64,000 nt of DNA from Sphingobacteriales bacterium 44-61 (GTDB lineage Bacteria > Bacteroidota > Bacteroidia > Chitinophagales > Chitinophagaceae): the NCBI GenBank assembly GCA_001898405.1, contig MKTW01000011.1, positions 6,801 through 70,800 on the forward strand. The letters run 5' to 3'. Made by a program: the position numbers and the translations under genes. This document shows, in pieces, positions 41,725 through 51,600 of the stretch (positions are counted from its first letter, which is position 1; each line of letters begins with the position of its first letter). The notes under the pieces are model-generated. The model searched no databases, was not told the DNA's origin, and worked only from the letters and a program-made list of their open reading frames with translations.

Positions 41725-42207
41725 TTAATGCTTATCCTTTTCTTCTTCCTCGACTTGGCGCCTGGCGGCTTCCCGGACCTCTTCTTCTTTTCTTCTCTTT
41801 TCTATTTCTGCATTATTCCTTGCTGTGTCCCAGTACTGCTTTCCATAGCTCACAAAGAGCTCGCTTCCGGGAAGGATATCTACCCTGGCTTTAATATAAA
41901 TGCGGCCATTCAGTTTTTTGAAGATGCAATTGTTGTTTATCCCCGGCACCTGTTTTATTCCTTTTGCGTCGTTGGCATACCTGGCGAGGGCTTTAGGGGT
42001 AGGTCCTGCATCGATTACATGACGGCTGCTGAGATAATAGATATAGTCATTATGAATCTGATCTCTTACTGCTTCCCAGGTAGTAACTACGCCTTTATAT
42101 TCAATCACGAGGGATCCGCTTGGTATGAATACCCTGGTAAACAGGCCAAGTCCTGCGCCGGGTAGCTGCGAGGTTTTGATCTCCAGGTATTGCGGTTTGA
42201 TCGTCAT
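41725..42207 (-). CDS. SET-domain protein (putative lysine methyltransferase)
   Basis: About 160 residues from the ATG at 42207 (MTIKPQYLEIKTS); a longer frame to 42270 looks non-coding at its start. SET motifs are GAGLGLFTRVFIPSG, ARYANDAKG with a following NNC, and ELFVSYGKQYW. The C-terminal 30 residues are a highly charged Glu/Arg/Lys helix. SET proteins transfer methyl groups from SAM to protein lysines; the target in bacteria is generally unknown. A TACATTTG promoter box lies at 42214-42221. Confidence 0.85.
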   Translation of the reverse strand: MTIKPQYLEIKTSQLPGAGLGLFTRVFIPSGSLVIEYKGVVTTWEAVRDQIHNDYIYYLSSRHVIDAGPTPKALARYANDAKGIKQVPGINNNCIFKKLNGRIYIKARVDILPGSELFVSYGKQYWDTARNNAEIEKRRKEEEVREAARRQVEEEEKDKH

Positions 42208-42465
42208 GATCAGCAAATGTAGGAAGGATAGGCTTTGGTGCCTATCCATGCCGTCAATCAACCAATTCATGATTAGTGATCCAGATCATCTTGATAGCAT
42301 GGTTATTTTAGCTTAAGTGAGAACGGAATGATTTGCTATGTGATAAAAAAAATAAAGGCAGGGCTTAGTTGGTCTTGAACAAAACCGACTTGTTAAAACA
42401 GAAAACTGCTAGCATGAATATTTCTGTATGCGAATGGCAAGCCTTACCAAACAACCTAAATCTCT

Positions 42466-42849
42466 ATGCAATCTTTTTTCTTTATTCATTTGAAAAAGAA
42501 ATTTGTACGTATCGATGTAAAGGATATTCGTTATGTGTTATCGATAGCTCATCATGTGAAGATCTGCACAGACCAGGGGATATTCATTCCGCATTTGAGC
42601 TTGAAGCAACTGGAGACCATCCTTCCTGGCGATTCTTTTTCCCGGGTAAACAGGGGTACGCTTGTTGCGCTTGACCGGATCATTTCATTCGATAAAGATG
42701 AGGTTTTGTTGAAGGATGTAAGATTCTCTTTCAGCGATAAATACCGTAAAGAACTGGAAAGCAAAATCACCGTGATGCTGCACCAGGAAAGTAGTTCGAC
42801 TAAAGACGCGCGTGCTGCTGCGAAAAAAGGCCGGACTGGTAATGTATAA
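42466..42849 (+). CDS. Stand-alone LytTR DNA-binding protein (copy 1)
   Basis: 127 residues consisting of one LytTR domain (FFIHLKKKFVRIDVKDIRYV, FSRVNRGTLVALDRI) and a basic, Ala/Lys-rich tail. There is no receiver domain, so it is not a normal response regulator. It is about 70% identical over the first 100 residues to the protein at 57543-57950, counted by eye. It precedes two hairpins and the MauE-like pair. Target and signal are unknown. Confidence 0.85.
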   Translation: MQSFFFIHLKKKFVRIDVKDIRYVLSIAHHVKICTDQGIFIPHLSLKQLETILPGDSFSRVNRGTLVALDRIISFDKDEVLLKDVRFSFSDKYRKELESKITVMLHQESSSTKDARAAAKKGRTGNV

Positions 42850-42938
42850 AGACGACTTGTTTCTTTGAAAGACAAGAAATATGAATTATGAATAGTCATA
42901 CACGCACAATATTTCGTTCCCACTTAGTGTGGTTCCCG

Positions 42939-42958
42939 GAGGGAGTGTCTACTCCCTC
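42939..42958. promoter_or_regulatory. Hairpin gagggagt-gtct-actccctc (copy 1)
   Basis: Eight-base arms (42939-42946 and 42951-42958) enclose the loop gtct. The same loop and inner stem recur at 57234-57255, upstream of the LytTR paralogue. No T-run follows directly, so a terminator is possible for copy 1 but not shown. Confidence 0.5.
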
Positions 42959-43012
42959 TTATTTAAATTTTTTCCCAAAGTAGCTATCTGTACTGCTGAA
43001 ACTAATTGATGA

Positions 43013-43042
43013 CTGCATGAGCCACCGGATATGCTCATGCAG
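43013..43042. promoter_or_regulatory. 10-bp inverted repeat ctgcatgagc / gctcatgcag upstream of the MauE-like gene
   Basis: Perfect arms at 43013-43022 and 43033-43042 enclose a 10-base loop and end 42 bases before the ATG at 43085. It could be an operator or a leader hairpin of the following two-gene unit. Confidence 0.5.
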
Positions 43043-43084
43043 CCAATCAGGCAATCCATGCATTAACCTTCCACCTTTTATTCC

Positions 43085-43561
43085 ATGAAAATATCAACCC
43101 GTAAAATAATTGTTCAATTAATTGCAGCCTTGCTTATTTTTCTATTTGCCTATGCTTCACTAAGCAAGCTGCTTAATTTTAAAACATTCCGGTTCACATT
43201 AGGGCAAATGCCGGTTATAGGGTCTTATGCAGCTTCTGCTACTGTACTGATCCCTGCCATGAACCTGCTGGCTGTTTTACTTCTGCTGCTCCCACGCACC
43301 AGGAGGGCCGGCCTGTTTTATTCTTTTTTCCTGCTGACAGGCTACACCGGCTATATCGGTTATGTATTACTGAGCTTTCAGCAACTTCCCTGTTCCTGCA
43401 ACGGAATTATGCCCTGGTTATCGTGGCCCCAACATTTCTGGTTAAACCTGGTCATAGTAGCACTGATCATTATCAGCCTGCTGCTGTCCAAACGCTTTAT
43501 TGCAATAAATCCATCTGCATTGGCCAATGCGGATAACAGGGAAAGCCGAAAACCTGTATAA
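43085..43561 (+). CDS. MauE/DoxX-like membrane protein
   Basis: 158 residues with four membrane segments (about 8-28, 47-70, 76-97, 118-140). FAYASLSKLLNFKTFRFTLGQMP at the first segment and LPCSCNGIMPWLSWPQHFWLN, with two cysteines, fit the MauE/DoxX redox-membrane group. MauE-type proteins help make disulfides in exported proteins. The small secreted protein encoded next has two cysteines and may be the client; this is inference. Confidence 0.75.
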   Translation: MKISTRKIIVQLIAALLIFLFAYASLSKLLNFKTFRFTLGQMPVIGSYAASATVLIPAMNLLAVLLLLLPRTRRAGLFYSFFLLTGYTGYIGYVLLSFQQLPCSCNGIMPWLSWPQHFWLNLVIVALIIISLLLSKRFIAINPSALANADNRESRKPV

Positions 43562-43594
43562 CAGAGTAGGCGTAATTAAACCAAACGATTCTAT

Positions 43595-43918
43595 ATGAAA
43601 AAGTATTTATTAGGTGTAACAGCGTTATTGATGGCTGTTGGTTTGAGTGCATATACGGCACCGCCGAAAAAAAAGATTGTTGACCTTTACTGGTTTGTAG
43701 TAAAGCCAGGCTATGGTATGCTCTCAGGGTTTAGCAATACGATGGTAGATTTCCATTCCAAAGCTGATGTAGTACCCACCGGGGTTTGCATGGTTTGGCC
43801 CTGGACTTATAAATGTGTAATTGGGTTTGATCCTGCTGATGTTGATAAAGTTAATAACAAATTGTTGCCTGGTTCGTATTTCCCTGTGGCGATAGGTGAG
43901 AAAAGACCAACATTCTGA
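43595..43918 (+). CDS. Small secreted protein with two cysteines (DUF6520-like), hypothetical
   Basis: 107 residues. A signal peptide (LLMAVGLSAYTAP) is followed by a short domain with GVCMVWPWTYKC, two cysteines nine residues apart, and a Pro-rich end. It resembles the small proteins often encoded beside MauE-like genes in Bacteroidota; I am not certain of the family. The gene begins 33 bases after the MauE-like gene. Confidence 0.6.
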   Translation: MKKYLLGVTALLMAVGLSAYTAPPKKKIVDLYWFVVKPGYGMLSGFSNTMVDFHSKADVVPTGVCMVWPWTYKCVIGFDPADVDKVNNKLLPGSYFPVAIGEKRPTF

Positions 43919-43921
43919 TTT

Positions 43922-43961
43922 AATATTGTCCGCCAACGGTTCGCCTGAGGCGGACAATATT
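43922..43961. terminator. Bidirectional terminator with 13-bp perfect stem
   Basis: aatattgtccgcc (43922-43934) pairs with ggcggacaatatt (43949-43961). It separates the small secreted protein from the convergent SusC gene, whose stop codon overlaps the last base. Confidence 0.85.
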
Positions 43962-46900
43962 TACAATTGGAGTTGCAAGCCTGCAATAACAGTTCTTGGT
44001 AAAGAATATGAATAAAAACTTTGGATCTCCGGATCGCTTTGTTTAAATGAAGTAAGTGTAAAGATGTTTTGCATTTGAAGATAAACCTTAAGCTGCCTTA
44101 GCCCGGTTCTTTTCAACTTATCTTTTTTGAAAGAATAAGAAAAGAAGAAGTTTCTAAAACGGATATAGGAAGCATTACTGTAAGATGCACCGGATAAGGT
44201 GAACAGGTATGATGTAAGTGCTGCCGGCGAATTTTCGAGAACTGTTAATCTTTGCATATCCGATAAGTGTCCCGGATATTGCCAGTGATCAGGCATTTCC
44301 CTTGGTTGATTTCTTGCTAAGCCTGCGGGATAATAGTTTATCTGCCGGAGGTAATTGACCCCTTTCTGCTTTCTGAACTCAATAAACAACCCGAATTCGA
44401 ATCTCTTATGAGAAACCATATTTTGAAAGCCTCCATAAAACCGGGGATATGTATCCGTTAATGTAAGAGAACTTAAATCGAAAGCATATAATCCTGAGGA
44501 CCCATTCACGCCTGCAAATTTTATCAATGGTAATGTGCCCAGCGATTGACCTGGAATATACCGCCCCGAGTATAAACTGTTTTCAATACCAGGAAAAGAT
44601 TTTAACTTGTTTTGAGGCATGGATAGATTCAAGGCTGTCCTCCATCCTGTGTTTTTTGAATGGACGGGAGTTGCTTCAATCATTATCTCCCATCCATTGT
44701 TTTGAACAATAGCCGGAAAATTAGCAATATATCTTGCTGTGTCTGCCTGCGATAATGATAACTGGCTTATTAGCTGATCTGATGACTGATGCCTGTATTT
44801 TGAGATACCGATATATACCCGGTCTTTTAAAAACCCCAGGTCAAGCCCGGCTTCTGATTTGCGGGTAGTTGACCAGCTAAAACCTGCATCTGCTAACGGT
44901 CCACTGGTTAAACCCTGATTGCTGAAATAATTGGGCAGGAAATACCATGCGTTCAGGTAATGATAATAACCGATATTGTCATTGCCTGAATTCCCGTAAG
45001 ACAAACGGAGCTTGCCGAAACTGATCCAGGGCAGCCAATGCCTGATGATTTTTTCATCAGAAAAAACCCATCCTGTTGCAATGGAGAAGAAATTTCCAAA
45101 TCGCTTGCCCGGACTGAACCTGCTTGATCCTTCCCTTCTTGCTGTAAGATTAAGAAGGTATTTTCCTGCATGTTGCAGGTTGAATCTTCCAAAGAAACTT
45201 TTGTAATCATAATTATTGGATATTGCCCTGCTTTTAGTAAGTTCTGCGGGTTCAAGCATAAACCTGCTGCTTTCAAAGCTCAACTTGTTTTGCTGTATCG
45301 TTGCGCCGGCGAGCACTGTGAAATTAGTATGTCCCAGCAGTTTCTTATATTCCCATTGAGGTTCTATTAGTTTTGTCTGATAATCTTCTTTTCCCAAATT
45401 AAAATAACCACGTTCTCCCCTGTCAGGATGAAAGGAGGAGGCTGGAAATAAAGCTGTCTCATTTGTTTTGTAACCGCTATATCCTGCATTCAGGAGAAGC
45501 TTTAAGCCGGCAGTGATTTCATAGCTTAGGTTGAAATGGGAGATGAGGTTATATGTTTTGATAACATATGGCTGCTTTAATAATCCAACAGGATTGTTTA
45601 TCAGATCAATGTCTTTATACTTCCAGTTTACCAGTCCTTCTTTATTTAATAAAACCGGGTAATTAGGCGGAAGAGTTGCTGTCTGCAGCAGTACCGGAGA
45701 GCTGGCAGAGCGATTATTCCCCAGTGTATAATAAAATGAGCCCTCCATTATCAGCCGCTGATTAATGGACCTGTATTTCAGGAAATTGTTCAGGGAAACC
45801 TGTTTGTTGTAGAAATCACCTTTCAGCAGGGATGATTCATTTCTGTAGCCAATGCCGGAAACAAAACTCAGGCGGCTGTTTCCTCCTGACAACCCGGAAT
45901 GAACATTTGTGACAGGCGCTGAAGCGTGAAAAAAATACTTATTCCAGTTGGTATACCTTGTGCTGTCAAATACCAGCAAGTCTGGTGCATAGTTGATCCC
46001 GCCAGGGAGGGAACCTGGTTGAAGACCGTCCATTGCGAACGCTTCTTTTCTTAAATCAAGATATCCTTTTGTATTCAGCATCGCGGGGCGGTAAGTTGCA
46101 ATGTTTAAGCCCGTACTTATATCCATAAATAACCCTGTCTTTCCTGGTTTTGGTTGCCTGGTAGTGATCAGGATGATCCCATTCGCAGCCCTTGATCCAT
46201 AAATGGCAGTCATGTCTCCATCCTTCAATACTTCCACACTTTCGATATCTGCAGGATCGATGCTGCTGAACGGACTTATTCCTCCATTGGGATTTTGATA
46301 GATTTCCAGGTTGCCTGGAGAAGCCAGCGAACTGAATTGATTGACATTATTATTCTGTGGTGCAAAGGGTACTCCATTGATAATGATCAATGGGTTATCG
46401 TTTGGGGCAATACCATTATTGATAAGCGGATTCGGATTGATGGAATTCTGTCCTCTTATCTGCGTGGTGAATGATGCACCGGGCGCTCCACTTGTAGCGG
46501 TGATCAATAATCCTGGCACACGACCCTGCAATGCCGGGAGCAGATTGCCGGCCGGTTGATTTGCCAGTTCCTTGCTCCTGATCCTGTTAATATTTCCCGT
46601 GGCAAGCCTCCTGGTTGTGCGCCCATAAGCTATGATGATGGTTTCATCCAGCTCTTTTACTTCTTCATCAATGCTTATTTCCAGATATCGCCTCTCATTA
46701 ATGGCAAACAGTACCGGCCTTATTTCTGCCCCGCTGATCTGGATTACAGCATTAAGTGAGTGATAGGACAGGGAGAAACCACCGTATTGATCTGTTGTTG
46801 TAATTGAAGGTTCGTTTTTCACCTGTACTGTTGCCCCGGCCATTGCCTGGCCAGACGTGCTGATCACCCGCCCTTTGACAACACGTGATGTGTTGCGGCC

Positions 46901-47194
46901 TGTATCTTTTTTTATAAAAAGGATGATGAAATGATCATCTATTGTATAACCAAGAGGCGATCCGTTCAGTTGTTCATTCAATACCTCAAACATGTCCCTA
47001 TTGACCACGTTAATGCTGACCGGAGGTAAATATTGCAACTGCTCTTTTGTACAGATAAAGGAATAGTCAGTTTGTTGCTCAATCTGTTTTAAGAATTGCC
47101 TGAAAGGGGCATCGGTTAGAGAAAGCCTGACCTGTTGCGCACCCGCACAATGGCTTGTCAGCCATGCTGTGAATGACAGGATAACCAGTTTCAT
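43961..47194 (-). CDS. SusC/RagA-type TonB-linked receptor with STN domain, no SusD partner
   Basis: About 1077 residues from the ATG at 47194 (MKLVILSFTAWLTSHCAGAQ); a start at 47251 adds 19. Order: signal peptide, STN domain (LSLTDAPFRQFLKQIEQQ, about 22-75), carboxypeptidase-like domain (KGRVISTSGQAMAGATVQV), plug with IESVEVLKDGDMTAIYGSRAA, and a barrel ending AGLQLQL. SusC proteins usually work with SusD to take up glycans or peptides. Here the downstream gene on this strand is missing and no SusD is seen. An AraC regulator is encoded just upstream, rather than a FecIR pair. Confidence 0.9.
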   Translation of the reverse strand: MKLVILSFTAWLTSHCAGAQQVRLSLTDAPFRQFLKQIEQQTDYSFICTKEQLQYLPPVSINVVNRDMFEVLNEQLNGSPLGYTIDDHFIILFIKKDTGRNTSRVVKGRVISTSGQAMAGATVQVKNEPSITTTDQYGGFSLSYHSLNAVIQISGAEIRPVLFAINERRYLEISIDEEVKELDETIIIAYGRTTRRLATGNINRIRSKELANQPAGNLLPALQGRVPGLLITATSGAPGASFTTQIRGQNSINPNPLINNGIAPNDNPLIIINGVPFAPQNNNVNQFSSLASPGNLEIYQNPNGGISPFSSIDPADIESVEVLKDGDMTAIYGSRAANGIILITTRQPKPGKTGLFMDISTGLNIATYRPAMLNTKGYLDLRKEAFAMDGLQPGSLPGGINYAPDLLVFDSTRYTNWNKYFFHASAPVTNVHSGLSGGNSRLSFVSGIGYRNESSLLKGDFYNKQVSLNNFLKYRSINQRLIMEGSFYYTLGNNRSASSPVLLQTATLPPNYPVLLNKEGLVNWKYKDIDLINNPVGLLKQPYVIKTYNLISHFNLSYEITAGLKLLLNAGYSGYKTNETALFPASSFHPDRGERGYFNLGKEDYQTKLIEPQWEYKKLLGHTNFTVLAGATIQQNKLSFESSRFMLEPAELTKSRAISNNYDYKSFFGRFNLQHAGKYLLNLTARREGSSRFSPGKRFGNFFSIATGWVFSDEKIIRHWLPWISFGKLRLSYGNSGNDNIGYYHYLNAWYFLPNYFSNQGLTSGPLADAGFSWSTTRKSEAGLDLGFLKDRVYIGISKYRHQSSDQLISQLSLSQADTARYIANFPAIVQNNGWEIMIEATPVHSKNTGWRTALNLSMPQNKLKSFPGIENSLYSGRYIPGQSLGTLPLIKFAGVNGSSGLYAFDLSSLTLTDTYPRFYGGFQNMVSHKRFEFGLFIEFRKQKGVNYLRQINYYPAGLARNQPREMPDHWQYPGHLSDMQRLTVLENSPAALTSYLFTLSGASYSNASYIRFRNFFFSYSFKKDKLKRTGLRQLKVYLQMQNIFTLTSFKQSDPEIQSFYSYSLPRTVIAGLQLQL

Positions 47195-47277
47195 TCCTGT
47201 GATTTTTCCGTTGTCCTTTAGTGTGTATGCTGGCGCAGACATTTGCAGCATGTCACCTTTTCTTCGGTTGGGCAGGA

Positions 47278-48291
47278 TTAGTCGAGAGAAAATTTTTTAC
47301 GCAGTGCTCCCGGCGAGAAGTCATAATGCTTTTTGAACATGGTTATAAAATTGCTGGTTTTTTCGTAGCCAAGCATATAAGCTACTTCTTTAACACTGAT
47401 CGGCTGCTGATCAAGCAGGTGCCTGGCAAGTTGCATTTTCTTTCTCAGGTAAAATTCATAGATGCTGATACCATATACTTTCTTGAAGTTCCTTTTCAAA
47501 GTTGATTCGCTCAATGCAACCTGTTTGGCTATTTCTTTAATGGAAGGAAGATTCTTGTCGAGATATTCATCCAGTATTTTTTCTACTGCAAGCATTTTTG
47601 CATGCAGTTGTATGTTGCTTTCTTTATTATCATGCGACTGGATGGTTAGCAAACGTCTGAATATATCATGCAGGATGGAAAGTGTTTTGGTCCTTGCGTA
47701 GAAGGGGTCGATCCGCTCCCTGCTCATCAGGTCCTGCATGTCTCCGAGGCTGTGGTGCATGGTGAATGAAGCTTCTTCTGTAAACAGCAAAGGTTTTTTA
47801 TCATAAAAGAGATCGTGAGCCTGGAATAAAAGATCAGGATCTGCATCTCTGAATTCCCGGAACACCCATTCGGCAGATATATTAATGACGAGCGCTTTGA
47901 TCTTGTGACCTGGCAGGAAAGTATAAAAGAGCGGGTGTTCGCCTGCCATAAATATCATATCGGGAAGAACAGTCCCTTCTTTTTTTCTTACCTGGAAATG
48001 TTTTGGGCTTAATGATGCTATAATAGTAAAGAATCTTCCGGTTGCCGGGCGCAAGGGAAGTTTTTTGAATTGCCTCACTCCATTCACCTGGAGGTCCCAG
48101 GCCATTACGTGCAGGCCGTTATTGGTGTCTGTAAGTTTAATGATCCCGCTTCCTTCGTTCACTGGCAGGATGATCGTGTTATTAACAGGATCGGTGTTGA
48201 AAATGCGTGCAAGCTCTTTAAAGAAAATTGCCGCATCAGGTTGTGTGGAAGCACCACGCAACTTTTGGTAGGCGGTTAACAATTTGTGCAC
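47278..48291 (-). CDS. AraC-family transcriptional regulator
   Basis: 337 residues. The C-terminal 100 residues hold two helix-turn-helix motifs (IAKQVALSESTLKRNFKK, VAYMLGYEKTSNFITMFKKHY). The first 200 residues form an uncharacterised ligand-binding domain with GEHPLFYTFLPGHKIK. Its stop lies 26 bases from the SusC ORF region on the same strand, so it probably controls that receptor. An inverted repeat ggtattg/caatacc lies just upstream of its start. Confidence 0.88.
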   Translation of the reverse strand: MHKLLTAYQKLRGASTQPDAAIFFKELARIFNTDPVNNTIILPVNEGSGIIKLTDTNNGLHVMAWDLQVNGVRQFKKLPLRPATGRFFTIIASLSPKHFQVRKKEGTVLPDMIFMAGEHPLFYTFLPGHKIKALVINISAEWVFREFRDADPDLLFQAHDLFYDKKPLLFTEEASFTMHHSLGDMQDLMSRERIDPFYARTKTLSILHDIFRRLLTIQSHDNKESNIQLHAKMLAVEKILDEYLDKNLPSIKEIAKQVALSESTLKRNFKKVYGISIYEFYLRKKMQLARHLLDQQPISVKEVAYMLGYEKTSNFITMFKKHYDFSPGALRKKFSLD

Positions 48292-48676
48292 AGGAAAAGA
48301 TTTAATGGTATTGAGTTGTAACTACAATACCAAAGTAGCATCAAGTTAAGAGTTTATCAATAGGTGTTTTGTCTTACGATATAACCATTAACCACAATTG
48401 GACTCATCCGGGCATTGATTGAACTGATAGAGGCATAAAAGGATAAAACAGAAAAATACTTTTACGATACAATGCATGTCTATCCAATCAACTTCATTAT
48501 TTAATCAACGAGATTAAATTCCTGTCACTAGGAAAACCAGTCTTTTTTTACCATCCAATATTTTGATTAGAGAAAGCAATGGGAATATCACCCGGGTTGC
48601 CAGCTACCCTTATGTTTACTCTTGTGTGCTTTCATCTTTTCCGAAAGGCCATCATTTTAACCTTAAATCCTGGAAT
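48292..48676. other. Divergent intergenic region with two inverted repeats
   Basis: 385 bases between the AraC gene and the T9SS cargo. ggtattg (48307-48313) with caatacc (48325-48331) lies 15 bases from the AraC start and may be its operator. atttaatc (48499-48506) with gattaaat (48512-48519) lies nearer the cargo gene. An open frame from 48563 to the cargo ATG is read as leader and not as coding. Nothing else was seen. Confidence 0.5.
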
Positions 48677-51600
48677 ATGAAAGCAAAGTTCTACACGGCA
48701 ACACTTGCCTTTTTATTTAGCTTATTACAAGCCACAGCCCAACAAATTTCCCCCAAACCTCCTTTACGACCGGAAAGTGCCACAGATGGATGGTATTCCG
48801 ATGCGGCAGCCTGGATCAAAGACTTCGAGTATGATTTCCGTTCATCGGACAATCGTACTTTTCATGTAGTCAATCCGGCTAACCGTGCAGCATTCCTTAT
48901 TCAGCCCAATGGTTACACAGCCAGTTCCATGAAGCTGAAAGCGGATGATGCTGACTGGAATGTTGCGTTCACATTGCAATCAGTGGAACGGAACGGCACC
49001 CCGTTTAAATTTACTTTCCCTAGGAAAACTGAGAAAAGCAATAGCACATTAGTACAACACTTTGGCTTTGCCGATGTGGAGTACAAGAATGACGTCAATG
49101 GCTTGCGGCAAAATTTCATTATCCATGAAAATCCGGGAGGGGAGGGGCACCTGAAAATAAAAATGTCCCTCCAATCCCGTTTAAGCGCAAAACTTGTAAA
49201 TGGCCAACAGTTGGTGTACGAAAGTGAGTCTGGTGAAAACCGTACAAAACTGACCTATGACGATCTCAAAGTATGGGATGCCCGGCACCAGGTTTTGCCC
49301 GCATATATGGAACTGGATGAGAAAGGTCAGCAACTTTCACTGGTTGTAGACGACAGAAATGCGGTTTATCCTGTAACAGTGGACCCGCTCAACAGGACCC
49401 CTGAATGGACAACTTCTGCTGACGGTGTTTTGCCTGCTTTACTGACCACCCTTCAATTGCAGGTCCAGAGCTTGTATGGTTACACCGTTGCAGGTATAGG
49501 GGATATTAATAGTGATGGCTACGATGATGTAGCTGTAGGTGCACCTGGGATGGCTGATGTGGTATCAGGTACCGGCGGCCTTCTGGGAGTAGGTGCAGTA
49601 TTCATTTATTATGGTTCAAGTACTGGTTTGTCTGCTACCCCTGATCATGTATTGCAACCCAGTGTAGGAATTGGCGGTGGTTTATTCGGGATCAGTATAT
49701 CAGCCGGTGATGTAACCGGTGATAATGTACCCGATATTGTGGTGGGTGCTCCGTTGGAAACTATAACACTTAATTTCAGCGGACCAAATATCAGCGGACA
49801 GGTAGGCCGGGTCTATCTTTATGATGGATCAACTCTTGCGAGTGCTTTCCCTGGTTATACGCTTAGCCTGAGTTTATCTACTGCAGAGCTGACTTCAGCA
49901 ACTATTACGCTTAATGCGCTATTAGGTTTTTCTGTAGCTGTAACAGGTGATATGAATGGTGACGGCAAAGGCGAGATCATTGCTGGTGCGCCTACCTATG
50001 CGAGAGTTTCAGGGGCCAACAACATAAAGACCGGGGGAGCTTTTGTATACCTGAGTAATCCTGCCAATACATTTACAACGATCCGTTCACTGGAGCCCCC
50101 CACGGGTAGTCTGCTTGGCCTTGGTGCTACAGTGCAGAGTCTTGTAGAAGCATTACCGCTTGGTGGTGCCTTGTGGCTGGTAGCAGGCCCCTTACTTAAT
50201 CCTCTATTGAACGGACAGATCGAAGGGCTTCTATTCGGGTATAGTGTGGATGGTATCGGTAACTATACAAGCGATGGGATCAGTGATGTAGTGGTAAGTG
50301 CTCCTGCAGGAGTTAACCTGGGCTCACTTACCAGTGGCCTTAGCCTGGCTTCCGTCGTGTCCAATCTTCTTTCAGGCCAGGTGCTGGGGGGCTCTGCTTA
50401 CGTCTTTGCTGGCGACGGTGCTGCCACAGGAGTAAGTACATCGCCTGCTGCAAGATTGCAGGCTAATCCCTCCGGCCTTTTAAGCAATGCGGCCAATCTT
50501 TTTGGTTATTCAGTGCGCGGTGTGGAAGATGTAGCCGGTGCCAAGAATGGCAATATTCTGATCGGCGCACCTTTGTCAAGCGTACTGAGCAATATCGTGG
50601 GAGGCCTGCAATTAAAAGCGGGTACATTGAGTGTGTTTGCCAAACAAACCGGTGCTACCAACCCCAGCACTCCCATTGCTGCTATTCAGACATTAAATTC
50701 ACCACGTTCAGCTTCCCTGCTTACGCTGTTGCAGGGATCAGGTCAGATCCTCGATCTGTCCGCAATGTATGCCGCGAGCATTGACAACACGATGGACGTG
50801 GATTGTGATGGTTTTGCTGATATTATTGTCGGCGAACCTTTATCTACCAATGTTCCCCTGATAGGAGCCAATGTAACAGGTGGTGCTGCCTATATTTACC
50901 GGGGCCAGGCGGGTGGCACTTATTTGCCAACGCCTGTATGGTCGGTGACCCCTACTGTTTCACCTTTACTTGGTGCGAACGCTACTTCCCTCGTGGGTTA
51001 CAGCGTTGCAGGTGCAGGCCGGACAAACGGCGCTACACAGCTGATCCGCTCTATTGTAGGTGGCCCTGCCAATACACTTGATTTTGGTGTTGGTCTATTG
51101 AACCTTGGTAATACAGTTAGTACCGTGCTTGGCTTCACAACGGATAACAACGGTATCGGTAAAACATACACTTTCAACAGTAACCTTTGCGGATCAGGTA
51201 CATTGCCTGTTACGCTCCTTAATTTCAAAGGTGAAAAAGCAGACAGCAAAGTGAAACTTGAATGGACGACCACAGATGAGATTGAGCTGAACAGATATGA
51301 GCTGGAACGCAGCACGGATGGTATTAACTTCTCTGTTATCGCAGTAGTGTTTACCAAAGGTGAACAGAAGAATGTCTATACCTACTTTGATGAACGGCCG
51401 GCTTATGGCAGTAATTATTATCGCCTGCGTATGGTGGATGATAATGCCAAATTCACTTATTCCAATACGGCGCTGGTGCAATTCGGTGAAAAACTGTCTG
51501 GTTTGATAACCGCAGCACCTAACCCTGCACGCCAGCAGATCAATATCCGGTTAACGGGGTATGAAAGAGGCAATTATATCCTGAGGCTTTACAATACGGC

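Noticed and set aside
42369-42674. Frame overlapping the start of LytTR copy 1
   Set aside because: It is out of frame with the clear LytTR domain and ends within it.
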